Shown: positions 29,859 to 37,768, numbered from the stretch's first letter. The stretch: DNA of 64,000 nt from Vibrio viridaestus (GCF_003856525.1 NZ_RJVQ01000001.1:785229-849228), one strand, 5' to 3'. Made by a program: numbers and translations. Notes: generated by a model from the sequence alone, not told the origin.

Positions 29859-29895
29859 TATGTAAGTTTACGACAAAATAGTGAAGAGGCAATAT
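29834..29895 (+). repeat. 14-bp inverted repeat covering the tnsA ribosome binding site
   Basis: ATATTGCCTCTTCA (29834-29847) and TGAAGAGGCAATAT (29882-29895) are perfect complements with a 34-nt loop. The right arm contains the tnsA RBS (GAAGAGG) and ends one base before the ATG at 29897. RNA started upstream of the left arm would hide the RBS; RNA started in the loop would not. Confidence 0.85.
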
Positions 29896-29896
29896 T

Positions 29897-30589
29897 ATGT
29901 CTTCTATACCTTCCCCTTCTACTGCCACCCTGATTGCACTTGAAAGTGCATTTGCTACGCCTGCTCGAAATTTAACTAAGTCTCGAGGAAAGAACATTCA
30001 TCGCTTTGCAAGTGCAAAAATGGGAAAGCGGATTACAGTTGAATCTGCTTTAGAGTGTGATGCTTGCTATCACTTCGATTTTGAAAAAGATATTATTCGG
30101 TTTTGTTCTCAGCCCATTAGATATTCATATTATTATAAGGGTAAATGGCATGCGTATGTGACTGATTTCCTTGTGCAATTTGATACGGGTGAATATGTTC
30201 TGTACGAAATAAAGCCCGATGATATAGCATCTTCCCCCGATTTTCTCGATGAGTGGAACGCAAAGCAACAAGCTGCTGAGAAATTGGGTTTGGAATTGGA
30301 ATTGATCGAAGAGAAGCAGATAAGAGGCAACAAAACGTTGTTAAAAAATCTCAAGTTGATGCATAGGTATGCCTCACGAGACCGCTTAACTGATACACAA
30401 AGTTTATTATTAAATACTCTGAGGAGTAATGGCCCACAGCCGTTAAAATATTTGGTTCAAAAGGTTGGCATAGCAAGGAAAGGAATTATGCCAGCACTGT
30501 GTAATTTGTTATCACGAAATTTGCTTGAAACAGATTTGGACTTTCCTATATCTCTTCAATCTGAATTTGAATTAATTTCTTATGCCTAA
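29897..30589 (+). CDS. tnsA: TnsA-like transposase endonuclease subunit
   Basis: TnsA cuts the 5' ends of the transposon so that transposition is cut-and-paste. The 230-residue protein has a PD-(D/E)XK-type nuclease domain: Glu49/Glu53 in TVESALE, Asp90 in AYVTDFLV and Glu104-x-Lys106 in YEIKPDD, followed by a C-terminal winged-helix-like region (from about 165) that contacts TnsC in Tn7. The start is 1 nt after the RBS-bearing inverted repeat. It overlaps tnsB by 8 nt. Confidence 0.93.
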   Translation: MSSIPSPSTATLIALESAFATPARNLTKSRGKNIHRFASAKMGKRITVESALECDACYHFDFEKDIIRFCSQPIRYSYYYKGKWHAYVTDFLVQFDTGEYVLYEIKPDDIASSPDFLDEWNAKQQAAEKLGLELELIEEKQIRGNKTLLKNLKLMHRYASRDRLTDTQSLLLNTLRSNGPQPLKYLVQKVGIARKGIMPALCNLLSRNLLETDLDFPISLQSEFELISYA

Positions 30590-32405
30590 GAAATCATTTA
30601 GTAATTTTAATAGGAAGGCAAAACTAGATGTTGCTGCTCATCAAAAAGAGGCTGTCGATATAGATAGATCTCCAAATGATGTTTTAGCCAAAGATACCAC
30701 ATATACTGATTTGACAGCATTTCCAGATAAGGTTGCGAATGAAATTTCTTATCGGTTAAAGGTTCTTAGGCATTTAGGAAAAGTGTGTGACAAGATTACC
30801 GCCAAGACCATTGAACCGCATCGAGTCGAATTACCAAGACTCAACGATAAAAAAATCCCCAGTGCTATTACTATTTATCGATGGTGGTTAAGTTTTAGCC
30901 AGTCAGATTACAATCCTACATGTCTAGCTCCTGACTTCAAAGCCAGAGGTAATAGAGACTCCAAAGTTCTAAAAGTTGTTGATATGTTGATGGAACAAGC
31001 TGTCGAGGGGGTCATCTCCGGTAGAAAAATCAATATTAGTTCTGCTCATCGCCGTGTTCGTAGGAAAATTCGACAGTATAATCTTAAACACGGAACTAAA
31101 CATAAGTATCCGAAGTATGAGTCTCTAAGGAAAAGAGTCAAAAAGAAGACTCCGTTTGAAGTTTTAGCTGCAAAAAAAGGGGAGCGAGTAGCCAAAAGAG
31201 AATTTCGTCGGATGGGTAAAAAAATTCTTACGTCTTATGTCCTTGAAAGGGTCGAGGTAGATCATACGGTTTTGGACTTGTTCGTTGTACATGAAAAGCA
31301 CCGAATTCCTCTTGGAAGACCTTACCTTACACAGTTGATCGATTGCTACAGCAAAGCTGTGGTTGGCTTTTATCTAGGATTTGAGCCACCGAGTTATGTT
31401 TCTGTCTCATTGGCTTTAAAAAATGCAATACAGCGGAAAGACTCATTGTTGTCGTCATATCCCTCTGTCAAAAATGAATGGTTGTGCTATGGAATCCCTG
31501 ACTTACTCGTAACTGATAATGGTAAAGAGTTTTTGTCTAAAGCTTTTGATAAAGCATGTGAATCACTGTTGATCAATGTACATCAAAACAGAGTCGAAAC
31601 GCCCGACAATAAACCGCATGTTGAACGCAACTACGGTACTATCAATACTTCTCTGCTAGACGATTTACCAGGGAAAGCTTTCAGCCAATATCTTCAGAGA
31701 GAGGGTTACGATTCAGTGGGCGAAGCTACTCTTACATTGGATGAAATTAAAGAAATTTACTTAATTTGGTTAGTCGATATTTATCATAAAAAATCTAACC
31801 AGAGAGGTACTAATTGTCCGAATGTAGCATGGAAAAGGGGCTGTCAAGAATGGGAGCCTGAAGAGTTTACTGGATCTAAAGATGAGTTGGACTTTAAATT
31901 CGCTATTGTTGATCACAAACAACTAACCAAAGCTGGTGTAACTGTTTATAAAGAACTGACATACAGTAGTGAACGTTTAGCTGAGTATAGGGGTAAGAAA
32001 GGAAATCATAAAGTTCAGTTCAAATATAATCCGGAGTGTATGGCGGTCATTTGGGTGTTAGATGAAGACTTGAACGAGTACTTCATGGTTAACGCGATAG
32101 ACTACGAAAATGCAAGTAGAGTGTCTCTCTGGCAACATAAATACAATATTAAGTATCAAGCAGAGTTAAATTCAGCAGAATATGATGAAGACAAGGAAAT
32201 TGATTCAGAGATAAAACTTGAAGAAATTGTTGACCGTTCAATTGTTAAGACTAAGAAAATCAGAGCTCGGAGGCGTGGTGCTAGACATCAAGAGAATAGC
32301 GCAAGAGCAAAGTCCATCAGCGATGCCAATCCTGTCCCATCCCAGAAACATGAAGACGAAATTGTAATTGTTGATAATGAAGATTGGGATATTGATTATG
32401 TTTGA
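30582..32405 (+). CDS. tnsB: TnsB-like DDE transposase
   Basis: TnsB binds the end repeats and performs 3'-end cleavage and strand transfer. The 607-residue protein has N-terminal DNA-binding helices (about 55-200), an RNase H-fold rve domain with catalytic Asp227 (VEVDHTVLD), Asp312 (LVTDNGKEF) and Glu348 (NKPHVERNYG), a Mu-transposase-like beta domain, and a basic C-terminal tail (RARRRGARHQ) that in homologues engages TnsC. The DDE triad is intact, so the protein should be active. Confidence 0.95.
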   Translation: MPKKSFSNFNRKAKLDVAAHQKEAVDIDRSPNDVLAKDTTYTDLTAFPDKVANEISYRLKVLRHLGKVCDKITAKTIEPHRVELPRLNDKKIPSAITIYRWWLSFSQSDYNPTCLAPDFKARGNRDSKVLKVVDMLMEQAVEGVISGRKINISSAHRRVRRKIRQYNLKHGTKHKYPKYESLRKRVKKKTPFEVLAAKKGERVAKREFRRMGKKILTSYVLERVEVDHTVLDLFVVHEKHRIPLGRPYLTQLIDCYSKAVVGFYLGFEPPSYVSVSLALKNAIQRKDSLLSSYPSVKNEWLCYGIPDLLVTDNGKEFLSKAFDKACESLLINVHQNRVETPDNKPHVERNYGTINTSLLDDLPGKAFSQYLQREGYDSVGEATLTLDEIKEIYLIWLVDIYHKKSNQRGTNCPNVAWKRGCQEWEPEEFTGSKDELDFKFAIVDHKQLTKAGVTVYKELTYSSERLAEYRGKKGNHKVQFKYNPECMAVIWVLDEDLNEYFMVNAIDYENASRVSLWQHKYNIKYQAELNSAEYDEDKEIDSEIKLEEIVDRSIVKTKKIRARRRGARHQENSARAKSISDANPVPSQKHEDEIVIVDNEDWDIDYV

Positions 32406-32416
32406 GAAATCATCAG

Positions 32417-33406
32417 ATGAATGAAACTCGAGAAGCACGCATCTCAAGAGCTAAAAAAGCATTTGTATCAACGCCGAGTGTTACGAAAATCTTATGCTAC
32501 ATGGATAGATGTAGAGATTTATCAGACTTCGATTCTGAGCCTACTTGCATGATGGTCTATGGTGCTTCGGGTGTCGGTAAAACGAGCATTATCAAAAAAT
32601 ATTTAAATCAAAACAGACGCGATTCCGAAGTCGGAGGCGATATAATTCCAGTGTTGCATATAGAGTTGCCTGACAATGCGAAACCGGTAGATGTTGCAAG
32701 GGAATTGTTGGTTGAAATGGGGGACCCGCTAGCGCTTTATGAAACAGACTTAGTCAGATTAACAAAAAAACTGATTGATTTAATCCCGGTGGTTGGCGTG
32801 AAGTTGATTATTATCGATGAGTTCCAGCATTTAGTAGAAGAAAGGTCAAATCGGGTTCTCACGCAAGTAGGAAACTGGCTAAAAATGATACTCAACAAAA
32901 CGAAATGTCCAATCGTTCTTTTCGGTATGCCATATTCAAAGGTTGTACTACAAGCTAACTCGCAACTTCATGGACGATTTTCCATTCAGTTCGAACTGAG
33001 ACCTTTCAGTTACCAGAGCGGCGAAGGTCTATTCAAAACTTTTTTGGAGTACCTTGATAAGGCTTTACCTTTTGAAAAGAAGGCTGGCTTAGCTAACGAA
33101 AGTTTGCAGAAAAAATTGTATGCATTTTCTCAAGGAAATATGCGCTCATTGAGAGACCTCATTTATCAAGCATCTATTGAAGCAATTGATAGTCAGCATG
33201 CGACGATCACCGAAGAAGATTTTGTTTTTGCATCGAAGTTGACCTCGGGTAATAAACCTATTTCCTGGAAAAATCCTTTTGATGAGGGTGTTAAGGTAAC
33301 GGAAGCTATGTTGCGGCCGCCACCAAAGGATATTGGGTGGGAGGATTATTATCATAACGTTAAACCCAAAAAACAAAGACGCAAGGATGGTAATATGTTT
33401 GAATAA
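32417..33406 (+). CDS. tnsC: TnsC-like AAA+ ATPase
   Basis: TnsC links target recognition by TniQ-Cascade to the TnsAB transposase. The protein has Walker A YGASGVGKTS (about 48-57), Walker B LIIIDEFQHL and sensor LFGMPYSK. A TTG at 32402 overlapping the tnsB stop codon would add five residues; the ATG at 32417 is preferred, with GAG upstream. Translation is probably coupled to tnsB. The gene ends convergently with the helicase gene. Confidence 0.93.
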   Translation: MNETREARISRAKKAFVSTPSVTKILCYMDRCRDLSDFDSEPTCMMVYGASGVGKTSIIKKYLNQNRRDSEVGGDIIPVLHIELPDNAKPVDVARELLVEMGDPLALYETDLVRLTKKLIDLIPVVGVKLIIIDEFQHLVEERSNRVLTQVGNWLKMILNKTKCPIVLFGMPYSKVVLQANSQLHGRFSIQFELRPFSYQSGEGLFKTFLEYLDKALPFEKKAGLANESLQKKLYAFSQGNMRSLRDLIYQASIEAIDSQHATITEEDFVFASKLTSGNKPISWKNPFDEGVKVTEAMLRPPPKDIGWEDYYHNVKPKKQRRKDGNMFE

Positions 33407-33454
33407 GGTAAAATAAATATATCCTGTGGGTTGGAGGGTATGCCACACTCAAAT

Positions 33455-34828
33455 TCATAAAGTGGAAAACGCCTCAATCACCCGTTCCCTAAAATGTCCC
33501 AAAGTAAATGAGCTATACAATGAGAAATTTTCTTGATAGTTCAACTCACCGGAACCCATTGACCATGCTACTTCCCCCTGAACAGTGGAAGCACTTGAAG
33601 ATGGTATTTCGTTGGTTCTTAGTGGGGGTGAAGGTTCATTTTCACTGAGTTCTCTGGGTTTAACATATAAACAAGACTTCGGAATATCCTGCTCAATTTC
33701 TTCGGCGAATTTCACCAAACTTTCTTCTGCGAATGTGTATAACCAAGCTTCTTGATTTCTACTATCAGTTATTCTAAGAATTCGCCCTAAAACCTGGCGA
33801 AAGTACAATTCAGTACGTACATTGCTTAAATGACAGCACACTTGCAGTCTGGGTATATCCGTACCTTCGCTGATCATTCCTATGCTAATAATCCATGGGG
33901 CGTTTTCATTTTTGAACTTTTCGATGATGCCTTGAGCATTTGGATCTTGATAAGAAACCAAGATACTGGATTGTTGTAATTGTTCACTCAAAATTGTTTG
34001 TATTTGTCGAGCATGCGCTATTGATGCTGCAACAACCAAGCCTGCAGCATTTGAATTAATTGTTCGAATTGAATGTAACCTATCTACTGCTAATTTCAAG
34101 ATATGAGCTAAAGCATCATTATCTTGTAATATACTGGAGTAACTAATTTTTTGTTCTTTGAATAACGCTTGAATTGATGAGTAATATTTGCTCTCATCCA
34201 CATCTGTAAACTGAAGTCTTTCATTATCTACTAGCACCAGTTTTGGTTTTCTACAGACTTTATCAGTGATAGCTTGCTTTAGAGTATATTGATAGTCACA
34301 GATGATTCGTCCTTCTGGGTCACTGTACGAACTTAAGGATATGGGCAAACTATCGGACCGCCAAGGAGTGCCTGTTAGAGCCAAAGTGCACGTAACTGCA
34401 TTTTGGACCTTTAGAATTATCTGCTCACCCCATGAATTTGCTTCAGCAAGTGTTTCACCTGAACAATGGTGTATTTCGTCAAATATCGCTAGAACACGAT
34501 ATTTTGAGATGGTTTCCCAAAATGAGTCATCTAAGTACTGAATCGCTTGATACGTTAATGACGTTCCTAGTGATCCTAATTTACCATTAAACGAACACTG
34601 TAAAACATGTGCAAAAGTTGTCGTAAAGCCATTAGCAACATTTACCGAGGGTGAAAAACAGATGATCAGATCGATCATATCATTATTGATTAGCCGTTTA
34701 CTTAAGTGAGCCGCCATCATGGTCTTTCCTGCCCCTGGTGTTGCCTGGGTGAGGAAATGCTTATTGCCTGACTGGTATTTTTCTACAGCCTGATTAATAC
34801 ATTCATATTGCCATACGCGAAGCATCAT
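33455..34828 (-). CDS. SF2 (DEAD/DEAH-type) helicase, CAST accessory gene
   Basis: The 457-residue protein has the SF2 motifs: Walker A TPGAGKT, motif II FDEIHH (DEIH type), motif III LTGTPWRSD, motif V SEGTDIPRL and motif VI QVLGRILR. It has no recognisable nuclease or methylase domain. Size and motifs are of the RadD/XPB-like kind. It overlaps the upstream winged-helix gene by 4 nt, so the two form a pair. Whether it assists transposition or is defence cargo is not known. Confidence 0.8.
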   Translation of the reverse strand: MMLRVWQYECINQAVEKYQSGNKHFLTQATPGAGKTMMAAHLSKRLINNDMIDLIICFSPSVNVANGFTTTFAHVLQCSFNGKLGSLGTSLTYQAIQYLDDSFWETISKYRVLAIFDEIHHCSGETLAEANSWGEQIILKVQNAVTCTLALTGTPWRSDSLPISLSSYSDPEGRIICDYQYTLKQAITDKVCRKPKLVLVDNERLQFTDVDESKYYSSIQALFKEQKISYSSILQDNDALAHILKLAVDRLHSIRTINSNAAGLVVAASIAHARQIQTILSEQLQQSSILVSYQDPNAQGIIEKFKNENAPWIISIGMISEGTDIPRLQVCCHLSNVRTELYFRQVLGRILRITDSRNQEAWLYTFAEESLVKFAEEIEQDIPKSCLYVKPRELSENEPSPPLRTNEIPSSSASTVQGEVAWSMGSGELNYQENFSLYSSFTLGHFRERVIEAFSTL

Positions 34829-35400
34829 GCCGCCTCCTGTTTAAGGAGCTCTATTGTTTTAGTAATTGCAGTTATCTTTCCTGTGAGAGTGGCGGATTGT
34901 TGCGTCGATTCTTCATGTAGTTTCTGTACTTTCGTTTGCGTTTGTGGAAATTGTGTCATTATCGAACGATATTCGTCCATTTCAGCGATAAGTATGGTTA
35001 GTTCAGCATTGAGTCTACTTTTTATTTTTACAAGTTCAGATAGGTAAGATTTTCCCTCCGGTATTGTCCTTTCAATAGGCTCAACTCTAGTCTTGTTATC
35101 TACAGCGATATTGGTGGCTTTACCCAGCTGTTCATATAATTTAGTTATTCGGAATACTTTCTTACGACGAACTCCACTGCTAAGTAGAAGACCTTGTCTT
35201 TCCATATCATTTAGGTGCCTCGATACAAATAAGCGAACAGTGTCTTTACTTTTATTCTGCATTTTGGTCGTTAAAAGTAGGTCACGAATTTGCGATATTT
35301 TGAATTCATTCAAATTAAGTTGGGTAAGAACATCAATTATGTCTGGATGAATATTAAAAGGATGCGACACGTCTACACTCTCGGCTATTGATAAGTACAT
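34825..35400 (-). CDS. Winged-helix plus coiled-coil protein paired with the helicase
   Basis: The 191-residue protein has an N-terminal winged-helix domain (FKISQIRDLLLTTKMQNKSK and SRHLNDMERQGLLLSSGVRR, about 30-88) and a long C-terminal coiled coil (about 115-190, LVKIKSRLNAELTILIAEM). No known family name is recognised. A promoter with TTGATG and TATAAT 17 nt apart lies just upstream, its -10 inside the Xre-type palindrome at 35413-35426. It is the first gene of the pair with the helicase. Confidence 0.7.
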   Translation of the reverse strand: MYLSIAESVDVSHPFNIHPDIIDVLTQLNLNEFKISQIRDLLLTTKMQNKSKDTVRLFVSRHLNDMERQGLLLSSGVRRKKVFRITKLYEQLGKATNIAVDNKTRVEPIERTIPEGKSYLSELVKIKSRLNAELTILIAEMDEYRSIMTQFPQTQTKVQKLHEESTQQSATLTGKITAITKTIELLKQEAA

Positions 35401-35412
35401 TAAAATTAATTG

Positions 35413-35426
35413 CGGATTATAATCCG
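35413..35426. promoter_or_regulatory. Candidate Xre operator 1 (helicase-pair and xre promoters)
   Basis: CGGATTATAATCCG is a perfect 14-bp palindrome between divergent genes. It holds the -10 TATAAT of the minus-strand winged-helix/helicase promoter (-35 TTGATG, 17-nt spacing). The core GGATTATAATCC recurs at 35769-35788. Confidence 0.7.
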
Positions 35427-35479
35427 TGGTAATAAATGCATCAAGAACGGATAGTCTTTCTTTTTAATGTACGGTTGAA

Positions 35480-35686
35480 ATGAAAGACTTAGCGAAAAGA
35501 TTCGGACACAATATTCGATGTATGCGCAAAGATAAGGGTATTTCTCAGGACAAGTTAGCGCTTTCAGCGGATATAGATCGTAGCTATATTGGGCGGATTG
35601 AGCGGGGTGAAGTAAACATCACGCTTGAAAAGGCTTATAAAATAGCCGAAGTCCTTGGGTGTGATGTCAGGGAATTACTTCCTTAA
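35480..35686 (+). CDS. xre: Xre/Cro family regulator of the CAST
   Basis: The 68-residue protein is a single HTH_3 domain (RKDKGISQDKLALSADIDRSYIGRIERGEVN). Small Xre proteins next to the atypical guide unit are a known part of guaC-type I-F3 elements. Palindromes with the same 12-bp core sit upstream of xre and at the homing-guide promoter. Its stop codon falls at the edge of the terminal atypical CRISPR repeat, which is transcribed toward it. Confidence 0.88.
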   Translation: MKDLAKRFGHNIRCMRKDKGISQDKLALSADIDRSYIGRIERGEVNITLEKAYKIAEVLGCDVRELLP

Positions 35687-35771
35687 AGAAATCTACCTGT
35701 TCGGCAGTAAGTGATCTCGAACTCGAGTAAATGTGGTTCGTTTGTAATCAGCTACATTTTCAGTAGTAATG
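35684..35771 (-). CRISPR. Atypical repeat-spacer-repeat unit encoding the guaC homing guide
   Basis: Read on the minus strand: an atypical repeat at 35744-35771 (stem arms CTAC/GTAG, ending GTAGCTGATTAC), a 32-nt spacer at 35712-35743, and a diverged terminal repeat at about 35684-35711 (ACTGCCGAACAGGTAG). The spacer matches guaC 29687-29718. The unit is separated from the ordinary array by 80 nt and has its own likely promoter. The boundary of the terminal repeat is uncertain by 1 nt. Confidence 0.9.
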
Positions 35772-35788
35772 AGGATTATAATCCTCAT
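35769..35788. promoter_or_regulatory. Candidate Xre operator 2 at the homing-guide promoter
   Basis: ATGAGGATTATAATCCTCAT is a perfect 20-bp palindrome touching the atypical repeat. On the minus strand its centre supplies a -10 TATAAT, and TTTACT lies 18 nt upstream as a -35. Transcription would start at about the first base of the atypical repeat. Confidence 0.7.
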
Positions 35789-35796
35789 AGATTAAT

Positions 35797-35829
35797 AAAG
35801 TAAATCTCCATTAGGTGGGAATTTACTTT
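35797..35829. repeat. Inverted repeat between the two CRISPR units
   Basis: AAAGTAAAT and ATTTACTTT are perfect 9-bp arms, with further inner pairing (TCC with GGTGGG). It may terminate the typical array transcript on the minus strand. Its left arm overlaps the -35 of the homing-guide promoter. Confidence 0.55.
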
Positions 35830-35851
35830 ACTACAGTGGATAAGATTTTTA

Positions 35852-35999
35852 GATAGATTCTACCTATGTGGTAGTACACAAAAAATACAAGAAGCGTTTG
35901 AATATCATCCGATAATCAGCTACCTATGCGGTAGTACACTAAATGAAAGTAAAATGGATTTACTTCAGATAATAATCAGCTACCTATGCGGTAGTACAC
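35852..35999 (-). CRISPR. Type I-F3 CRISPR array, three repeats and two spacers
   Basis: Minus-strand repeat GTGTACTACCGCATAGGTAG plus CTGATTAT (28 nt) occurs exactly at 35972-35999 and 35912-35939; a diverged last copy is at 35852-35879. The spacers are 32 nt (35940-35971 and 35880-35911). The repeat has the I-F hairpin CTACC/GGTAG. The array follows cas6 in the operon direction, with an AT-rich leader at 36000-36128. The spacer origins are unknown; neither matches anything I recognise in the window. Confidence 0.95.
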
Positions 36000-36128
36000 T
36001 GTTACTAAAGCAATGTTAGTCCAATAATTACAATTAGTTAAGTTAAAAAATTAATATTACCCTTATTTATTAATACATGTTAAATTTCTATATAAATCAA
36101 ATAATTAAATATAACTAAAATAGAAAGG

Positions 36129-36728
36129 TTAAATTAAAGGGACTTGTTGCCAATTATTATCTTTACTAGATAAGCCATAACTGGTGAAAATTGCTGAATT
36201 TGATTCAGAGCCAGCGTTTATCATCTGTATGTTTAGACGGAAATTTTGACCTTTTCGTGTGCTTTTACTCTCAATGGAATGGTAGTGTTCAAAAATATGT
36301 TCAGATGATATATCCCGTGTTGTTGGATCATAGGTTTCACCTCTTTCTATTGCCCTTTTTTGGCAGCGTCTTTGTATTCTGGCTTGTCCATTTGGGGTTG
36401 AATCATCAATTTTTTGATTCCGTCTGAAAGCAACATATTCACACGTTTTTGGGACGAGCTTTGTGGAGGAAATGTGGAAGTAATTTAAGTTTACCATTTC
36501 CTTAAAGTACTGTTGAGATAATAAGTAATCCAACTCCATTTTGTTTTGACTGACGAATGTGATTTTTTCACCTATGGTTTCTTGACTCCAAAGAGGAAAA
36601 GAAACGCCAATACCCCGGGTATTATAATGGTAATTAAATCCATGAAGTGTCTTGAGGCATTTTGCAACCAAGGCTTCATTGCTGCGATGTTTGGGAAGAA
36701 ATGTTACTGTTTTATAATACCAATCCAT
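36129..36728 (-). CDS. cas6f: Cas6f (Csy4) crRNA-processing endoribonuclease
   Basis: Cas6f cuts the I-F repeat below its hairpin and stays bound to the crRNA 3' end in Cascade. The 199-residue protein has the type I-F N-terminus (MDWYYKTVTFLP) with the catalytic His at position 29 (CLKTLHGFNY), the same position as in Pseudomonas Csy4, and an arginine-rich helix region (RIQRRCQKRAIERGE) for hairpin binding. It starts 2 nt after cas7. Confidence 0.93.
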   Translation of the reverse strand: MDWYYKTVTFLPKHRSNEALVAKCLKTLHGFNYHYNTRGIGVSFPLWSQETIGEKITFVSQNKMELDYLLSQQYFKEMVNLNYFHISSTKLVPKTCEYVAFRRNQKIDDSTPNGQARIQRRCQKRAIERGETYDPTTRDISSEHIFEHYHSIESKSTRKGQNFRLNIQMINAGSESNSAIFTSYGLSSKDNNWQQVPLI

Positions 36729-36730
36729 AT

Positions 36731-37768
36731 TTAATTTCCCTTTTGTTGATACAAACCACCTTTAATTAAATTAGCTACTACGAAGTGGAGGTCATTAATG
36801 GTTTCCTGAGAGAGATCATCACTACCGGATAGTAACTCAACAAATTCATCCGCTCTCTTAATTAGCGAGAAAAAATCCTTATGGGTATCAGGATGTCGGT
36901 AACTTGTTGAATTTTGCCTATCAACGCCATAATGACCTATACGGACTGGTCTTTCTGCACCAGGATACCAATCGTCAATCGTTGTAATAGCCGCTCCCGC
37001 TTTGTAGCAGCCAATCATCGGAGATTCTATACCCTCGATTTCAGTTGTTTGATAAGCCCTATTTTTTTCTCCGGAAGTGGCTTCTTTAAATACTTGGCTT
37101 GGTTTCAAAGCTGAGTTTGTAGGGAGCTCTATTGATGCTTTTAGCTCTAAAATAAATAATCCATTGGGTTCGGTGACGGCATGGGATGCTTGCTCAACAA
37201 GAGCTTGCCAATACTCGAGCCTTTCAAAGGCACTTCTATCACTAAAATTCTTACGAATATCATTAAATATCACAGCGCCATTTTCCCATGGCCATGGAGT
37301 CGCTTTGATAGTAGTTGAATAAGCATGACGCGTATTGCCCCATAGCCATTTTCCACTGAAGATATTGACTAGATAACGAGTTAATAACTCATTCCAGCCA
37401 ATTTTTTGTCCGTATAAATCAACTAATAGGTTCAATGTTTTCCTTACGATCGGATCCGAGCATTTGTATGGTGTTTGAACTTCTGAGGAGAATGAGACTG
37501 AGAATTCGCATTGAATTTTTTCTGCGCCATAAGGTACCGAACAATAATCGATCTTGTGAGGGTTTCCTTCGGCAAGAGTATTCGGATTTACTTTAGGCTT
37601 TATTTTACCTTTGTCGTCATAAGCAAAAGAAGTACCTTCTTTCATTCCGAGAACAATACGAGTATGAAGCCGTAATGGTTTTTTGGCTCCGTCTGGCCAG
37701 ATAGAAAAGAATACAACATCTGAGGGCGAGATAGAACGTTGATATGCTAATTGGATTGGTAATTTCAT
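36731..37768 (-). CDS. cas7f: Cas7f (Csy3) Cascade backbone
   Basis: Six copies of Cas7f form the crRNA-binding filament, each flipping out every sixth guide base. The 345-residue protein has the family N-terminus (LAYQRSISPSDVVFFSIWPD), the NIFSGKWLWGNTR segment and IGHYGVDRQNSTSYRHPD near the C-terminus. The length fits Csy3 (about 340). It overlaps cas8/5 by 4 nt. Confidence 0.93.
   Translation of the reverse strand: MKLPIQLAYQRSISPSDVVFFSIWPDGAKKPLRLHTRIVLGMKEGTSFAYDDKGKIKPKVNPNTLAEGNPHKIDYCSVPYGAEKIQCEFSVSFSSEVQTPYKCSDPIVRKTLNLLVDLYGQKIGWNELLTRYLVNIFSGKWLWGNTRHAYSTTIKATPWPWENGAVIFNDIRKNFSDRSAFERLEYWQALVEQASHAVTEPNGLFILELKASIELPTNSALKPSQVFKEATSGEKNRAYQTTEIEGIESPMIGCYKAGAAITTIDDWYPGAERPVRIGHYGVDRQNSTSYRHPDTHKDFFSLIKRADEFVELLSGSDDLSQETINDLHFVVANLIKGGLYQQKGN

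Noticed and set aside
35820-35851. Sequence beyond the third repeat considered as a third typical spacer.
   Set aside because: No further repeat follows it; the next structure is an inverted repeat unlike the CRISPR repeat, so the third repeat is the array end.
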